From assembly GCA_027486835.1 (NCBI GenBank), contig JAIXOJ010000079.1, forward strand, positions 1 to 32,414: 32,414 bases of DNA, in the 5' to 3' direction. Shown here in pieces: positions 9,167-17,630 of this stretch. The notes beneath the pieces were generated by a model. The model searched no databases. It was not told where the DNA came from and worked only from the letters and a program-made list of their open reading frames with translations. The stretch's first letter is position 1. Each line of letters starts with the position of its first letter. The stretch comes from Chitinophagaceae bacterium (GTDB taxonomy: Bacteria > Bacteroidota > Bacteroidia > Chitinophagales > Chitinophagaceae). Both the position numbers and the translations under genes were made by a program.

Positions 9167-10645
9167 ATGAGTAAAGAAATTACGTCTAGGGCACAGGATT
9201 ATTCGCAGTGGTACAATGATTTAGTGATTAAAGGAGGTTTAGCCGATTATTCTTCTGTAAGAGGCTGCATGGTAATCAAACCTTATGGATTTGCCCTTTG
9301 GGAAAACATGCGTGATGTGTTGGACAAAATGTTTAAAGACACAGGGCATCAAAATGCTTACTTCCCCTTGTTTGTACCCAAAAGTTTGTTTGAAGCAGAA
9401 GAAAAAAACGCAGAAGGCTTTGCAAAAGAATGTGCTGTAGTAACACATTATCGACTTAAAACAGACCCTAATAATAAAGGGAAACTAATAGTAGATCCAG
9501 AAGCCAAGCTCGAAGAAGAACTTATTGTTCGCCCCACCAGCGAAGCCATTATATGGAATACTTACAAAGGATGGATTCAGAGTTATCGCGATTTACCCAT
9601 TCTTATTAACCAATGGGCCAATGTGGTAAGATGGGAAATGAGAACCCGATTGTTCTTGCGCACAGCAGAATTTCTGTGGCAAGAAGGCCATACCGCCCAT
9701 GCTACTAAACAAGAAGCAATTGAAGAAGCAGAAAAAATGCTAGAAGTTTATGCCGATTTCGCAGAAAATTATATGGCATTGCCCGTTATAAAAGGTATTA
9801 AAAGCCCCAACGAACGTTTTGCTGGTGCAGAAGAAACTTATTGTATTGAGGCTTTGATGCAAGATGGGAAAGCACTTCAAGCAGGTACATCTCATTTTCT
9901 CGGACAAAACTTTGCCAAGGCTTTTGATGTGAAGTTTGCTGACAAAGAAAACAAATTAGATTATGTATGGGCTACAAGCTGGGGAGTAAGTACCCGCCTA
10001 ATCGGTGCCTTGGTAATGGCACATAGCGATGATGAGGGGCTAGTACTACCTCCTAAAATTGCGCCATTGCAAGTGGTAATTGTTCCAATTTTTAAAGGCG
10101 AGGAACAAAAGGGATTGATCGACAATAAAGTGACAAGCATTATTGCAGAACTAAAAAACCTTGGCATAAAGGTCAAGTACGATGACAACGATCAAACTAG
10201 ACCCGGTTGGAAATTTGCTCAATATGAAATGCAGGGCGTACCGGTTAGATTGGCTATTGGCGCAAGAGATTTGCAAAACAATGTGGTAGAAGTGGCTAGA
10301 AGAGATACAAAGGCAAAAACAACGGTTGACTTAAATGGAATTGCCTTTTACGTGAAGGAATTGCTGGATGAAATTCAACTTCATATGTACAATAAAGCCA
10401 AAACATTTACCAATGAACACATTACCCCTGCCAACACTTGGGACGAATTTGTAGATCTTTTGGACAATAAAGGCGGATTTATCTCTGCTCATTGGGACGG
10501 CACCCCCGAAACAGAAGAAAAAATTAAAGAGTTAACCAAGGCAACCATTAGGTGTATCCCTCTTAATAATATACTTGATAACGGCACTTGTATTTACTCT
10601 GGCAATGCTTCTACTCAAAGGGTATTATTTGCTAGGGCTTACTAA
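9167..10645 (+). CDS. proS: Proline-tRNA ligase, archaeal/eukaryotic-like type
   Basis: Cytoplasmic class II aminoacyl-tRNA synthetase charging tRNA-Pro, 492 residues. The class II core is complete: motif 1 region with [15 protein letters not shown], motif 2 as [25 protein letters not shown], and motif 3 as [19 protein letters not shown]. An anticodon-binding domain starts near PLQVVIVPI (about residue 305). The protein lacks the editing insertion of the E. coli type and ends in a C-terminal domain closing with Tyr (FARAY), as in the shorter ProS group. The start ATG follows an A/T-rich leader without a Shine-Dalgarno site. A strong terminator follows at 10703. Confidence 0.97.
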   Translation: MSKEITSRAQDYSQWYNDLVIKGGLADYSSVRGCMVIKPYGFALWENMRDVLDKMFKDTGHQNAYFPLFVPKSLFEAEEKNAEGFAKECAVVTHYRLKTDPNNKGKLIVDPEAKLEEELIVRPTSEAIIWNTYKGWIQSYRDLPILINQWANVVRWEMRTRLFLRTAEFLWQEGHTAHATKQEAIEEAEKMLEVYADFAENYMALPVIKGIKSPNERFAGAEETYCIEALMQDGKALQAGTSHFLGQNFAKAFDVKFADKENKLDYVWATSWGVSTRLIGALVMAHSDDEGLVLPPKIAPLQVVIVPIFKGEEQKGLIDNKVTSIIAELKNLGIKVKYDDNDQTRPGWKFAQYEMQGVPVRLAIGARDLQNNVVEVARRDTKAKTTVDLNGIAFYVKELLDEIQLHMYNKAKTFTNEHITPANTWDEFVDLLDNKGGFISAHWDGTPETEEKIKELTKATIRCIPLNNILDNGTCIYSGNASTQRVLFARAY

Positions 10646-10702
10646 TCCATGAAACATTCTTAGCTATATAAGCTTACTATTTCAAAAAATAAATCAATAA
10701 TT

Positions 10703-10739
10703 AACGGTTACGCCAACAAATGGTGTGACCGTTTTTTTT
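10703..10739 (+). terminator. Rho-independent terminator of proS
   Basis: AACGGTTACGCC (10703-10714) pairs with GGTGTGACCGTT (10722-10733) over 12 bp with two wobbles, loop AACAAAT, followed by eight T. It lies about 60 bases after the proS stop. Confidence 0.93.
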
Positions 10740-10902
10740 GTACGAATCTTCCGTCAATAAACACAGCAACCATTTGAAGATTCCAATACATTATGTATCC
10801 ACCGCATACTACCTACCACTTTCTACTTACAACTTACCAAGCAGGTTTACTTGCTTCCCATAACTAATCATTATTATTGCGCTGTTCAACACCATTTAAT
10901 AC

Positions 10903-12195
10903 ATGAAACATTTACCCCTTGATTCTACGTTGTTTATCAACAATCGCAAGCGTTTTGCCCAAGAGATGGTCAATAACAGTATTGCCATATTTGTTGGAAA
11001 CGACGAAATGCCTACAAATGGTGATGCACTAATGAAATATAAGCAGAATAGCAGCTTATATTGGCTTACTGGTATAGATCAAGAAGATTCCATGCTCCTT
11101 TTATTTCCTTCCCTTTATGACGAAACGTATAGAGAAGTATTGGTTTTGGTACGCCCAAATGAAGCCAAAGAAAAATGGGATGGAAAAAGATTAAGAGCCG
11201 AAGAGGCTACAGCCATTTCTGGTATTAAAACAATTGTTTGGCTAGATACTTTGGATGCTCAATTGCAAGTTTGGATTCATTTGGCAGACCACATTTATTT
11301 GAATACCAATGAAAACGACAGAAAATCAAACACTATTCGCACAAGAGAATATCGATTTATTGATGAACTTAAGGCGCAATATCCACTGCATCAATACCAC
11401 CGATCAGCAAAAATTTTAAAGAAATTAAGGGGTGTGAAAACCCCTGAAGAGGTAAACGTTTTGCAAACCGCCATAGACATTACCAAAAAAACCTTCGATC
11501 GTGTTTGTCAGTTTGTACAGCCAGGTGTGATGGAATATGAAATTGAAGCGGAGATAGTACACGAATTTTTGCGTAACAGAGCTAAAGGGGAAGCTTATGG
11601 AAGTATAGTAGCCAGTGGCGACCGTGCTAGAACCTTGCACTACGTAAGTAATAACCAAGTTTGCAAAGATGGTGAGTTGATTTTGCTCGATTTTGGTGCA
11701 GAGTATGGGGGCTATTGTGCAGACCTCACCAGAACGATTCCTGTAAATGGGAAGTTTACCGAAAGGCAAAAGGAAGTGTATAACGCCTGCTTACATCTGC
11801 ACAATTATGCAAAAAGCATCCTAAAACCTGGCATTTCTGTATTGGACTACACCGAAAAAGTGGGCGATGAGGCCACCAAACAATTTTTAGCAATAGGGTT
11901 GCTAACCGAGGCGGATGTTAAAAATGAATCCAAAGACAATAGGGCCTACCGAAAATATTTATACCACGGCATTTCACATCATTTAGGTATAGATGTACAC
12001 GATTTGGGTACACGACATGAGCCTTTAGAAGCGGGTATGTTACTAACCGTAGAACCCGGTATTTACATTGAAGCAGAACAAATGGGCATTAGAATCGAAA
12101 ACAATGTTTGGCTTACAGAAGATGGTAATATTGACCTAATGAGCCATATACCCATTACCGTAGAAGAGATAGAAGCGGCCATGAAAAAGCACTAG
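10903..12195 (+). CDS. pepP: Xaa-Pro aminopeptidase (aminopeptidase P, M24B)
   Basis: A 430-residue cytosolic metallopeptidase that removes an N-terminal residue preceding proline. An N-terminal AMP_N domain (residues 1-170, SSLYWLTGIDQ, LFP) is followed by the pita-bread domain. All five metal ligands can be seen: Asp263 (LLDFGAEY), Asp274 (CADLTRT), His359 (HGISHHLG), Glu384 (VEPGIY) and Glu399 (RIEN). Length and motif spacing match the E. coli enzyme. It is preceded by a 160-base spacer after the proS terminator, so it has its own promoter. pssA follows 86 bases downstream on the same strand and may be co-transcribed. Confidence 0.95.
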   Translation: MKHLPLDSTLFINNRKRFAQEMVNNSIAIFVGNDEMPTNGDALMKYKQNSSLYWLTGIDQEDSMLLLFPSLYDETYREVLVLVRPNEAKEKWDGKRLRAEEATAISGIKTIVWLDTLDAQLQVWIHLADHIYLNTNENDRKSNTIRTREYRFIDELKAQYPLHQYHRSAKILKKLRGVKTPEEVNVLQTAIDITKKTFDRVCQFVQPGVMEYEIEAEIVHEFLRNRAKGEAYGSIVASGDRARTLHYVSNNQVCKDGELILLDFGAEYGGYCADLTRTIPVNGKFTERQKEVYNACLHLHNYAKSILKPGISVLDYTEKVGDEATKQFLAIGLLTEADVKNESKDNRAYRKYLYHGISHHLGIDVHDLGTRHEPLEAGMLLTVEPGIYIEAEQMGIRIENNVWLTEDGNIDLMSHIPITVEEIEAAMKKH

Positions 12196-12281
12196 TTGAA
12201 GCTTTGCTATCCTTCACTTAAATTACGAATGGAGTATTAAGAACTAATCACTAAATCCTTCCATTCATTTCTCTGAAAAAT

Positions 12282-13067
12282 ATGAATCAAAAAGAAACAG
12301 GCTTTATAGCCCAAATACCGAACTTATTTACCTTGTGCAATCTGTTTTTGGGTTGTTTGGCCATCATTTATGCCGTGCAAACGGGGCTAACACTCACCGA
12401 AGACTCCACTGGAGAGAGCTTGGTAATTATTCCTGAAAACATTTACTGGGCAAGTATTTGCATTGTATTAGCTGCGGTGGTTGATTTTTTAGATGGCTTT
12501 GTAGCCCGACTATTGAAAGCATCTTCAGATATGGGTAAACAACTCGATAGTTTAGCCGATGTGGTCAGTTTTGGTGTTGCACCGGGTATGATTATTTACC
12601 AGTTTTTGCGCCTAAGTTTTGCGCAGCAACCGGATGGACTGGACATTTCTACCTTCTGGCTTATGCCCGCATTTTTACTGCCTTGTGCTGGTGCTTATCG
12701 GTTAGCTAGGTTCAATATTGATACTACCCAGAGCGAAGGTTTTAAGGGAGTACCGATACCTGCTGTGGGAATAATCGTTGCCTCATTTCCTTTGATTTAT
12801 TGGTACAATAATGCGCCTTGGGCAGTTCATTTGCTGGGCAATTATTGGTTTTGGTATGCACTCATAGCTGTGCTGAGCTATTTAATGGTTTCCACCTTGC
12901 CCATGCTAGCACTAAAATTTAAGCAGCCAAGTTTAGCTAGTTTTCTTCCCTTTATTATTGTTTTAGTAGTAGCCATAGGTGCTTCCTTTTTCCTTAAATG
13001 GTTTGCTGTATCTGTGGCTTTTATTACCTACGTTATTGTTTCGCTACTTTTTAAAAAAAATAAATGA
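12282..13067 (+). CDS. pssA: CDP-diacylglycerol-serine O-phosphatidyltransferase
   Basis: Integral membrane enzyme making phosphatidylserine, the precursor of phosphatidylethanolamine, from CDP-diacylglycerol and serine. 261 residues. The CDP-alcohol phosphotransferase signature DG..AR........G...D...D is intact at residues 71-93 (Asp71, Gly72, Ala75, Arg76, Gly85, Asp89, Asp93). N-terminal IPNLFTLCNLFLG is typical of PssA, and about seven hydrophobic segments follow. Its stop TGA overlaps the purS start in ATGA. Confidence 0.93.
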   Translation: MNQKETGFIAQIPNLFTLCNLFLGCLAIIYAVQTGLTLTEDSTGESLVIIPENIYWASICIVLAAVVDFLDGFVARLLKASSDMGKQLDSLADVVSFGVAPGMIIYQFLRLSFAQQPDGLDISTFWLMPAFLLPCAGAYRLARFNIDTTQSEGFKGVPIPAVGIIVASFPLIYWYNNAPWAVHLLGNYWFWYALIAVLSYLMVSTLPMLALKFKQPSLASFLPFIIVLVVAIGASFFLKWFAVSVAFITYVIVSLLFKKNK

Positions 13068-13312
13068 TGCTATTTACGATTCATCTTCATGTGATGCCCC
13101 TCAAAAATTTATTAGATCCTCAGGGCAAGGCCGTTCTTTCTGGATTACACAATCTGGGTTTGCAAAGTGTGCAAGACGTGCGTGTAGGTAAAAGAATAAC
13201 CCTACAGATTGAGGCCGAAAATTCAGAAGCCGCCGTTGCCATCGCCAAAGAAGCGGGTGAAAAACTCTTAGCGAATGCCGTAATGGAATACTTTGAAATT
13301 GAAATTGATTAG
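13064..13312 (+). CDS. purS: Phosphoribosylformylglycinamidine synthase, PurS subunit
   Basis: An 82-residue small subunit of the PurLQS amidotransferase (fourth step of purine synthesis), which helps channel ammonia between PurQ and PurL. VMPLKNLLDPQGKAV followed by HNLGLQSVQDVRVGKRI is the family core, and length matches. The start ATG at 13064 overlaps the pssA stop by four bases, implying translational coupling. purQ and purL are not adjacent: a 270-base spacer and rsmI follow. Confidence 0.93.
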   Translation: MMLFTIHLHVMPLKNLLDPQGKAVLSGLHNLGLQSVQDVRVGKRITLQIEAENSEAAVAIAKEAGEKLLANAVMEYFEIEID

Positions 13313-13382
13313 TTAATTCTATATAGTTAGCATTCTATTGTTTCCGCTTGGGGAAGGCCAGATAGGTGATAATTCCCTGTTT

Positions 13383-13413
13383 GGTACAAATGATTATGTG
13401 CCTTTTCTTTTTT
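13383..13413 (+). terminator. Weak terminator after purS
   Basis: GGTACA (13383-13388) pairs with TGTGCC (13397-13402) with one G-T wobble around an 8-base loop, followed by TTTTCTTTTTTC. The stem is only 6 bp, so this is a moderate call. Confidence 0.5.
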
Positions 13414-13581
13414 CAGGAATATAGGTTTCTATCAATCGCCCCTTTCAGACCATTATTGCTTGATTCAGTTGGTTGTCCTTTTTTTATTTTAGTAGTAAAG
13501 GATTAATTGGCCTGCCGATACATGGAACAATGCACATAAAAAGTATTCACCGCTTTTTGTTGCATTTATATTTAAATACTT

Positions 13582-14250
13582 ATGCTCTACCTTGTTCCTA
13601 CGCCATTGGGCAATTTAAAAGACATCACCTTTAGGGCAATTGAAGTGCTGCAAAATGTAGAGGTGATTTTATGTGAAGACACCAGAACATCATCAAAGCT
13701 GTTGCAACACTATCAAATTCAAAAACCACTATCCCCCTATCACCAACACAACGAGCATAAAATAGTAGATCACTTAGTTACCCAAATGCAGGCAGGAAAA
13801 ACCTTTGCCCTCATTACCGATGCGGGCACCCCCGCCATTAGCGACCCCGCTTTTCTTCTTGTGAGGGCTTGTGTGGCGCAGGGTGTTAAGGTAGAATGCT
13901 TGCCTGGGGCCACCGCCTTTGTACCCGCATTGGTAAACAGTGGTTTGCCCACTAATAGTTTTGTGTTTGAAGGATTTCTGCCTCTCAAAAAAGGAAGGCA
14001 TACCAAGTTGACCGAACTAGCCCAAGAAACCCGCACCATCATTGTTTATGAAAGCCCCATGCGCCTAGTAAAATCATTGGAAGAATGGGCAACGTATTTT
14101 GGCGCAGAAAGGCTTTGCTGCGTGAGCCGCGAACTAACCAAACTCTTTGAAGAAAACAAAAGAGGCACATTAACGGAAGTAGCCGCCTACTTTAAAAGCA
14201 AAACCGTGAAAGGTGAAATTGTAGTGGTAATACAGGGGAAGGAAAAGTGA
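13582..14250 (+). CDS. rsmI: 16S rRNA (cytidine1402-2'-O)-methyltransferase
   Basis: 222 residues. Methylates the 2'-O of C1402 in the 16S rRNA decoding centre using SAM. The N-terminal tetrapyrrole-methylase fold opens with YLVPTPLGNLKDIT. The family markers CEDTRTS, the HQHNE stretch, DAGTPAISDP and LPGATAFVPAL are all present, as is the YESPMRL block in the second lobe. At 222 residues it is shorter than the E. coli protein, ending soon after the catalytic fold as many Bacteroidota members do. The start is the first ATG after an AT-rich leader. Confidence 0.95.
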   Translation: MLYLVPTPLGNLKDITFRAIEVLQNVEVILCEDTRTSSKLLQHYQIQKPLSPYHQHNEHKIVDHLVTQMQAGKTFALITDAGTPAISDPAFLLVRACVAQGVKVECLPGATAFVPALVNSGLPTNSFVFEGFLPLKKGRHTKLTELAQETRTIIVYESPMRLVKSLEEWATYFGAERLCCVSRELTKLFEENKRGTLTEVAAYFKSKTVKGEIVVVIQGKEK

Positions 14251-14659
14251 AGGATTACCACTAATGAAATCATACTAACCAGTACAAATCTTAACCGGAA
14301 TATCAATAAATCTAGCAGTAAGGTTCATTTTATATTTACTGTCTGTGTTTCTTACTATCCTAAACAATCGGCTATTTTTATCTTTTTGGCATTTTTTCCA
14401 AAGCAACTTGCATTTGATTAACCAAAATTTCGTGTTTAATCATAAAGAACCATACCTAGTGTATGCAGTCCAATACTCCAAAATTTAAGTAGAAATAGCG
14501 ATTGAAAGAATCAGCGCAATATTTTTGTGGTTGAGTTAAAACCTAGGATAAGCCCACCAAATACATCAGAAAGCTAATCCTGGGCTATTTTTTAACCTGC
14601 AATAACAACCATAATACTAAAGGAAAACAATAATATTAAAACTTTTAAAAAGGATAAAA
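14251..14659. other. Intergenic region between rsmI and the accessory operon
   Basis: About 400 bases, AT-rich, with no open frame worth calling. It ends in the terminator-like hairpin at 14542 and an AAAAGGA element (14647-14653) six bases before the next ATG, a better ribosome-binding site than most genes here have. It probably marks the left boundary of the accessory region. Confidence 0.6.
14542..14593 (+). terminator. Terminator or leader attenuator before the accessory operon
   Basis: CCTAGGAT (14542-14549) pairs with ATCCTGGG (14577-14584), with an inner AGC/GCT extension after one mismatch, and is followed by CTA and six T. AGCCCA (14551-14556) could instead pair with TGGGCT (14581-14586), giving an alternative stem next to the same T-run. 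It sits 290 bases after rsmI and 66 bases before the next gene, so it may end the rsmI transcript or control read-in to the operon. Confidence 0.6.
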
Positions 14660-14938
14660 ATGACAGAAATTCCTGGTTTAACAATTAACGAAGCAGAGTA
14701 TCCATTAGAAAATGGTGAAAAAGGGAAAATCGCTGTGTTTATCTATGGCGGAAAATCTGATCCTAGTAAAGTATTGGACCTTGCTGTTCAACAGTATGTT
14801 GAAAACAATGGTTACAATGAATTGATTGATGCCAATTTGGATAACCCGTGGATGCGTATAGTTATTAGCGACATAAATAGCATGCATCAAGAGCAATATG
14901 ATTCTAAAAGTCATAAACTAAAGCAAAAAAATAATTAG
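14660..14938 (+). CDS. Small hypothetical protein, first gene of accessory operon
   Basis: 92 residues, no family recognised. The N-terminal half is acidic with Gly-rich turns (GKIAVFIYGGKSDP). The middle (VLDLAVQQYVENNGYNELIDANLDN) reads as a helix, then a short strand MRIVISDI and a Lys/Gln/Asn-rich tail. No signal peptide or membrane segment. An AAAAGGA site six bases before the ATG supports the start. The nuclease-like gene follows after five bases, so the two are surely co-transcribed. An antitoxin, immunity or accessory role is conceivable from context only. Confidence 0.75.
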   Translation: MTEIPGLTINEAEYPLENGEKGKIAVFIYGGKSDPSKVLDLAVQQYVENNGYNELIDANLDNPWMRIVISDINSMHQEQYDSKSHKLKQKNN

Positions 14939-14943
14939 AACCC

Positions 14944-15738
14944 ATGGCAAATAAAACAGACGAACTATTTAATGCCATTGTAGAAGCAGTGAGCTATTGG
15001 CTGGGTTACCAGTTTAAAATAGGGCGTGAAAAACTCATTCATGAAGCAAGTCTTCGTTATCCAATAGCTGATACTATAACTGCTAAAGGAATTGCAATTC
15101 ATAGGATAGTGCTAGAAAAACTACATCCTGTTTTCATTAGCAAAAAAATAGACTTAGTAATTTATTCTGAGAGCGTACTAGAGCCTGAAGCAGAATTGGA
15201 TGATGCTAATTTGCTTCAGGCTTATGAGTTTAAATTAGCGAAAAAGAAATCAAGCGATGAATATGGTGATGAACATCAGAGGGTTTTTGACGATGTTGTT
15301 AGACTAGCTTACTATAACCTGTGGTTTAGTAAAGATTGCTATTTCGTAATGTGCGGCAGTTATGGGGATTTTAAAAATTACTTTATAGGGCAAATTAATC
15401 CGGTGGTGCCTGTATCTGGGAAAAATACTGTACTTCAACGACAAGGAAACATCGAAACAGACTCGGAATGGAAGTCAAATGGACTATATAAGGATTGGTT
15501 TGGTTTCAGTTTAGGTGAAGTGAAAGAAAAGGAGTTTATTGAAATTGATGGATTGGGTACCAAGGGCGATTGGGGGTTAAAATCTTTCAAGAAAAACTAT
15601 GAAATAAGAAAAGAGGTAACAAAAAAATACACTGATAAAATTTTAGTTAAAACCCAATGTGTGGCCATAACTCCTGTCGGACTTGAAAAAACAAGAACTC
15701 ATGCTGCTGGAATTTGGAAAATCGAAGGAAATAACTAA
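14944..15738 (+). CDS. Putative PD-(D/E)XK nuclease-like protein
   Basis: 264 residues, not assigned to a named family. The N-terminal half has the layout of a restriction-endonuclease-like fold: a helix with Glu34 (LIHEASLRYP), a strand with Asp70 (KKIDLVIY), a strand with Glu95-Phe-Lys97 (AYEFKLAK), and a following helix (FDDVVRLAYYNL) before a YFVMCG strand. D-Xn-ExK is the catalytic signature of the fold. The C-terminal half (about 165-264), containing DWFGFSLGEV and a closing TRTHAAGIWKIE, is unknown and could bind DNA or a partner. No signal peptide, so cytoplasmic. Five bases separate it from the upstream gene and 40 from the partner/HEPN pair. AT-rich compared with rsmI. The motif is visible; nuclease activity is inference. 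Confidence 0.72.
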   Translation: MANKTDELFNAIVEAVSYWLGYQFKIGREKLIHEASLRYPIADTITAKGIAIHRIVLEKLHPVFISKKIDLVIYSESVLEPEAELDDANLLQAYEFKLAKKKSSDEYGDEHQRVFDDVVRLAYYNLWFSKDCYFVMCGSYGDFKNYFIGQINPVVPVSGKNTVLQRQGNIETDSEWKSNGLYKDWFGFSLGEVKEKEFIEIDGLGTKGDWGLKSFKKNYEIRKEVTKKYTDKILVKTQCVAITPVGLEKTRTHAAGIWKIEGNN

Positions 15739-15778
15739 TTGAGGGTAATACATTTTTACTAAGAAATTTTCAGAAGTT

Positions 15779-16282
15779 ATGGAAGATGTTAAGCAACTAC
15801 CAGAAAGTAAACAGAAAGACCAGATTATACATTACATACTTAAAGCGATGGAATGCAGGGTAGATGAAATCAAAAATGAAATTGATTTCAGTAATCAAAT
15901 GCACCCACTTGGTATAGAAACCGACTTGATTGCTACGCTAAACAATTTGGTTCAAGACCCCTTATCTCATTTAATAGGCTTTAAAAATGAGCTTAATAAT
16001 ACCATAAGCGCAGTAGTTATCCTGATTTTGAAAGAATATTTCAAAGCGAAAAACGATATTGTTAACAAAGTATATCACTGCGATAATGGCAACAACAATA
16101 ACATGCTTTTTGCTATTGTCTTAACAGAAGATACCTATGAAAACAGAACGGATATTTTCTCCTTTTTAAGAGATTATAAGGCCTCCAATCTTTGGGAGGC
16201 TTTGCCCATATCTTTTCAAATTATCCCTGCTAAAATTGAGGATAAATTATCTATCAAAACCGAAATATTCCCTGCAAAATGA
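15779..16282 (+). CDS. Partner protein of HEPN-like module, copy 1 (unknown function)
   Basis: 167 residues, soluble, no named family. The first ~90 residues are predicted helical (DQIIHYILKAMECRVDEI, then SAVVILILKEYFK). A short Asn tract follows, then an alternating beta-like part (MLFAIVLTED, IFSFLRDYK) ending with ALPISFQIIP. The protein at 21357 has the same plan: helices, an LALALSDSK strand, an acidic loop, and a close in P.HYQII. They look like diverged homologues, each directly before a HEPN-like gene. Its stop overlaps the next start (ATGA), implying coupled translation and a stoichiometric partner, for example an antitoxin or nucleotidyltransferase-like subunit. I see no GSxxxGxxxxxSDxD motif, so it is not a classical MNT. 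Confidence 0.72.
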   Translation: MEDVKQLPESKQKDQIIHYILKAMECRVDEIKNEIDFSNQMHPLGIETDLIATLNNLVQDPLSHLIGFKNELNNTISAVVILILKEYFKAKNDIVNKVYHCDNGNNNNMLFAIVLTEDTYENRTDIFSFLRDYKASNLWEALPISFQIIPAKIEDKLSIKTEIFPAK

Positions 16283-16680
16283 ACCCCTCCATTGAGCAAG
16301 TAAAACACAATGAAAGTTTTCATCAAGATTTGTGCGATAAATTCAAAGAACAATACTTTGACTGGAAAATTACTTGCCTCTTTTACATAGCATACCACTT
16401 AATAAAATCACTTTCACAACACTGGAAAGTGGAAATTGGCGATAGGCATTCGGATATTCTAAGGAATCTAAACCCTAAGAATCCGAACAGAACCATGAAA
16501 GTTAAAAAAGAAGTGTTTGAAGCCTACGATACGTTATTTGAATATTCTTGGACATCTCGCTACGACGGCTTTACTGATTTTGAAACTTTTCAACTATTGA
16601 AAAAATTGGACTATACAGACGCTTTAAAGAGATGTGACTATATAAAGAGTTACCTTATTTCAAACGGGGTATCGCTATAA
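16279..16680 (+). CDS. HEPN-like helical protein, copy 1
   Basis: 133 residues, mainly helical. The core FDWKITCLFYIAYHLIKSL (residues 27-45) is the DW..T..FY.A.HL motif of small HEPN-like proteins. Then come a His near 57 (GDRHSDILRNLNP), a WTSRYDG segment (91-97) and a last helix DALKRCDYIKSYL. The protein at 21834 shares the same order of blocks, including the NP.NP element and the final A...D.I.SY helix. The canonical HEPN ribonuclease motif R-x4-6-H is not evident in this copy, so it may be a non-catalytic or divergent member. Overlaps the partner gene by four bases; followed by the terminator at 16838. Confidence 0.72.
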   Translation: MNPSIEQVKHNESFHQDLCDKFKEQYFDWKITCLFYIAYHLIKSLSQHWKVEIGDRHSDILRNLNPKNPNRTMKVKKEVFEAYDTLFEYSWTSRYDGFTDFETFQLLKKLDYTDALKRCDYIKSYLISNGVSL

Positions 16681-16837
16681 ATTGATACCACAAATAAGCC
16701 ACTCTTAGCTTTTCTTGAAAGCATAAGGGTAAAAAAATTCTTTCCCCCCTAAAGTCAATTTTTTCACAGATTTTCCAAAAGGCTTCTTATTTTTACCGCA
16801 CCCATAGAATAGATATTTTTAGGTGATTAAAATTTGT

Positions 16838-16873
16838 ACGGTCTTGCCATTCTTGGCGAGACCGTTTTTTTTT
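16838..16873 (+). terminator. Rho-independent terminator of the accessory operon
   Basis: ACGGTCTTGCCA (16838-16849) pairs with TGGCGAGACCGT (16854-16865), 12 bp with one wobble, 4-base loop, then nine T. It ends the plus-strand operon before the convergent HTH gene. Confidence 0.93.
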
Positions 16874-16911
16874 GCACCTTACTGCCATTACAACTATTTC
16901 ATACCGCCAGT

Positions 16912-17280
16912 TTATCCCTTTTTAATCAGGTCTTTTAGCAACTGATTTTCTTTTTCCAATTCGGCAATTCTGGCCATTAGGGCGGCTTTTTCAGCTTCCA
17001 ATTGTTGCTCCGCTCTGGTTTTGCGTACATCATCGGGCAAGGAATGGAGCATCGGCTCAAAGAGGTTTACATCTAGGTGCATACTCATGCAAAGCAGCAG
17101 CTCAAGGTCAATTCCATCCTCAAACAAGCGTCTGGAAAGAAAATTGTCGGGCTTGCCTATCATTGAACTTACTTTCATTAGCGAGAGCTTTTTCTCTGCT
17201 ACGTAATACTTAATTGTGGAAGGGTAATCTATTTTTTTTAGCAACGCTTGTGCGTCCTTCCATTGAAAAAATCCTGCCAT
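16912..17280 (-). CDS. Small HTH (XRE-like) protein with C-terminal leucine zipper
   Basis: 122 residues. Residues about 20-75 fit a Cro/C1-type helix-turn-helix domain: STIKYYVAEKKLSLMKVSSM is the first pair of helices, GKPDNFLSRRLF a recognition-helix region, and GIDLELLLCMSMHLDVNLF the closing helices. Residues about 85-120 form a clear coiled coil with a heptad of Leu/Ala (AEKAALMARIAELEKENQLL), expected to dimerise. Cytoplasmic and probably DNA-binding. Its target is unknown. Convergent with the nuclease/HEPN operon, so it could regulate that operon only in trans. No nearby partner on the minus strand. Confidence 0.8.
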   Translation of the reverse strand: MAGFFQWKDAQALLKKIDYPSTIKYYVAEKKLSLMKVSSMIGKPDNFLSRRLFEDGIDLELLLCMSMHLDVNLFEPMLHSLPDDVRKTRAEQQLEAEKAALMARIAELEKENQLLKDLIKKG

Positions 17281-17630
17281 TGCGGGTAGTTATTTTTGAA
17301 ATGAACGAATGAAATTAGATGGAAAAAGTGCCATTATTCCCCACATCAACAGTAAAATGAATATCCCAAATGTTAATCCATTTAAACATGAACCTATAAT
17401 GGGGCAATTATACCTTGCATTAGCACCTATTAACCAAAGATCCGCTGGTGTTTAGCTCAATTTTTACTTCACAAATCATCATTTACAAACCCAAATTGCT
17501 AGAAAAATTAGACATCTAAACTATCTGGACATACTTTTTCTTAAACCAGTTACAAGTTTATGTAAAAAAACAACGCACGAATTCTATTCAGAGCCCCAAA
17601 AACCGAATTATTTGATAACGAGGGCTTGTT
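17281..17630. other. Intergenic region upstream of the heptapeptide-repeat ORF
   Basis: About 350 bases with no convincing gene. A 32-codon ORF (17357-17455, plus) is too short to support. No repeat or terminator seen. Confidence 0.5.
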
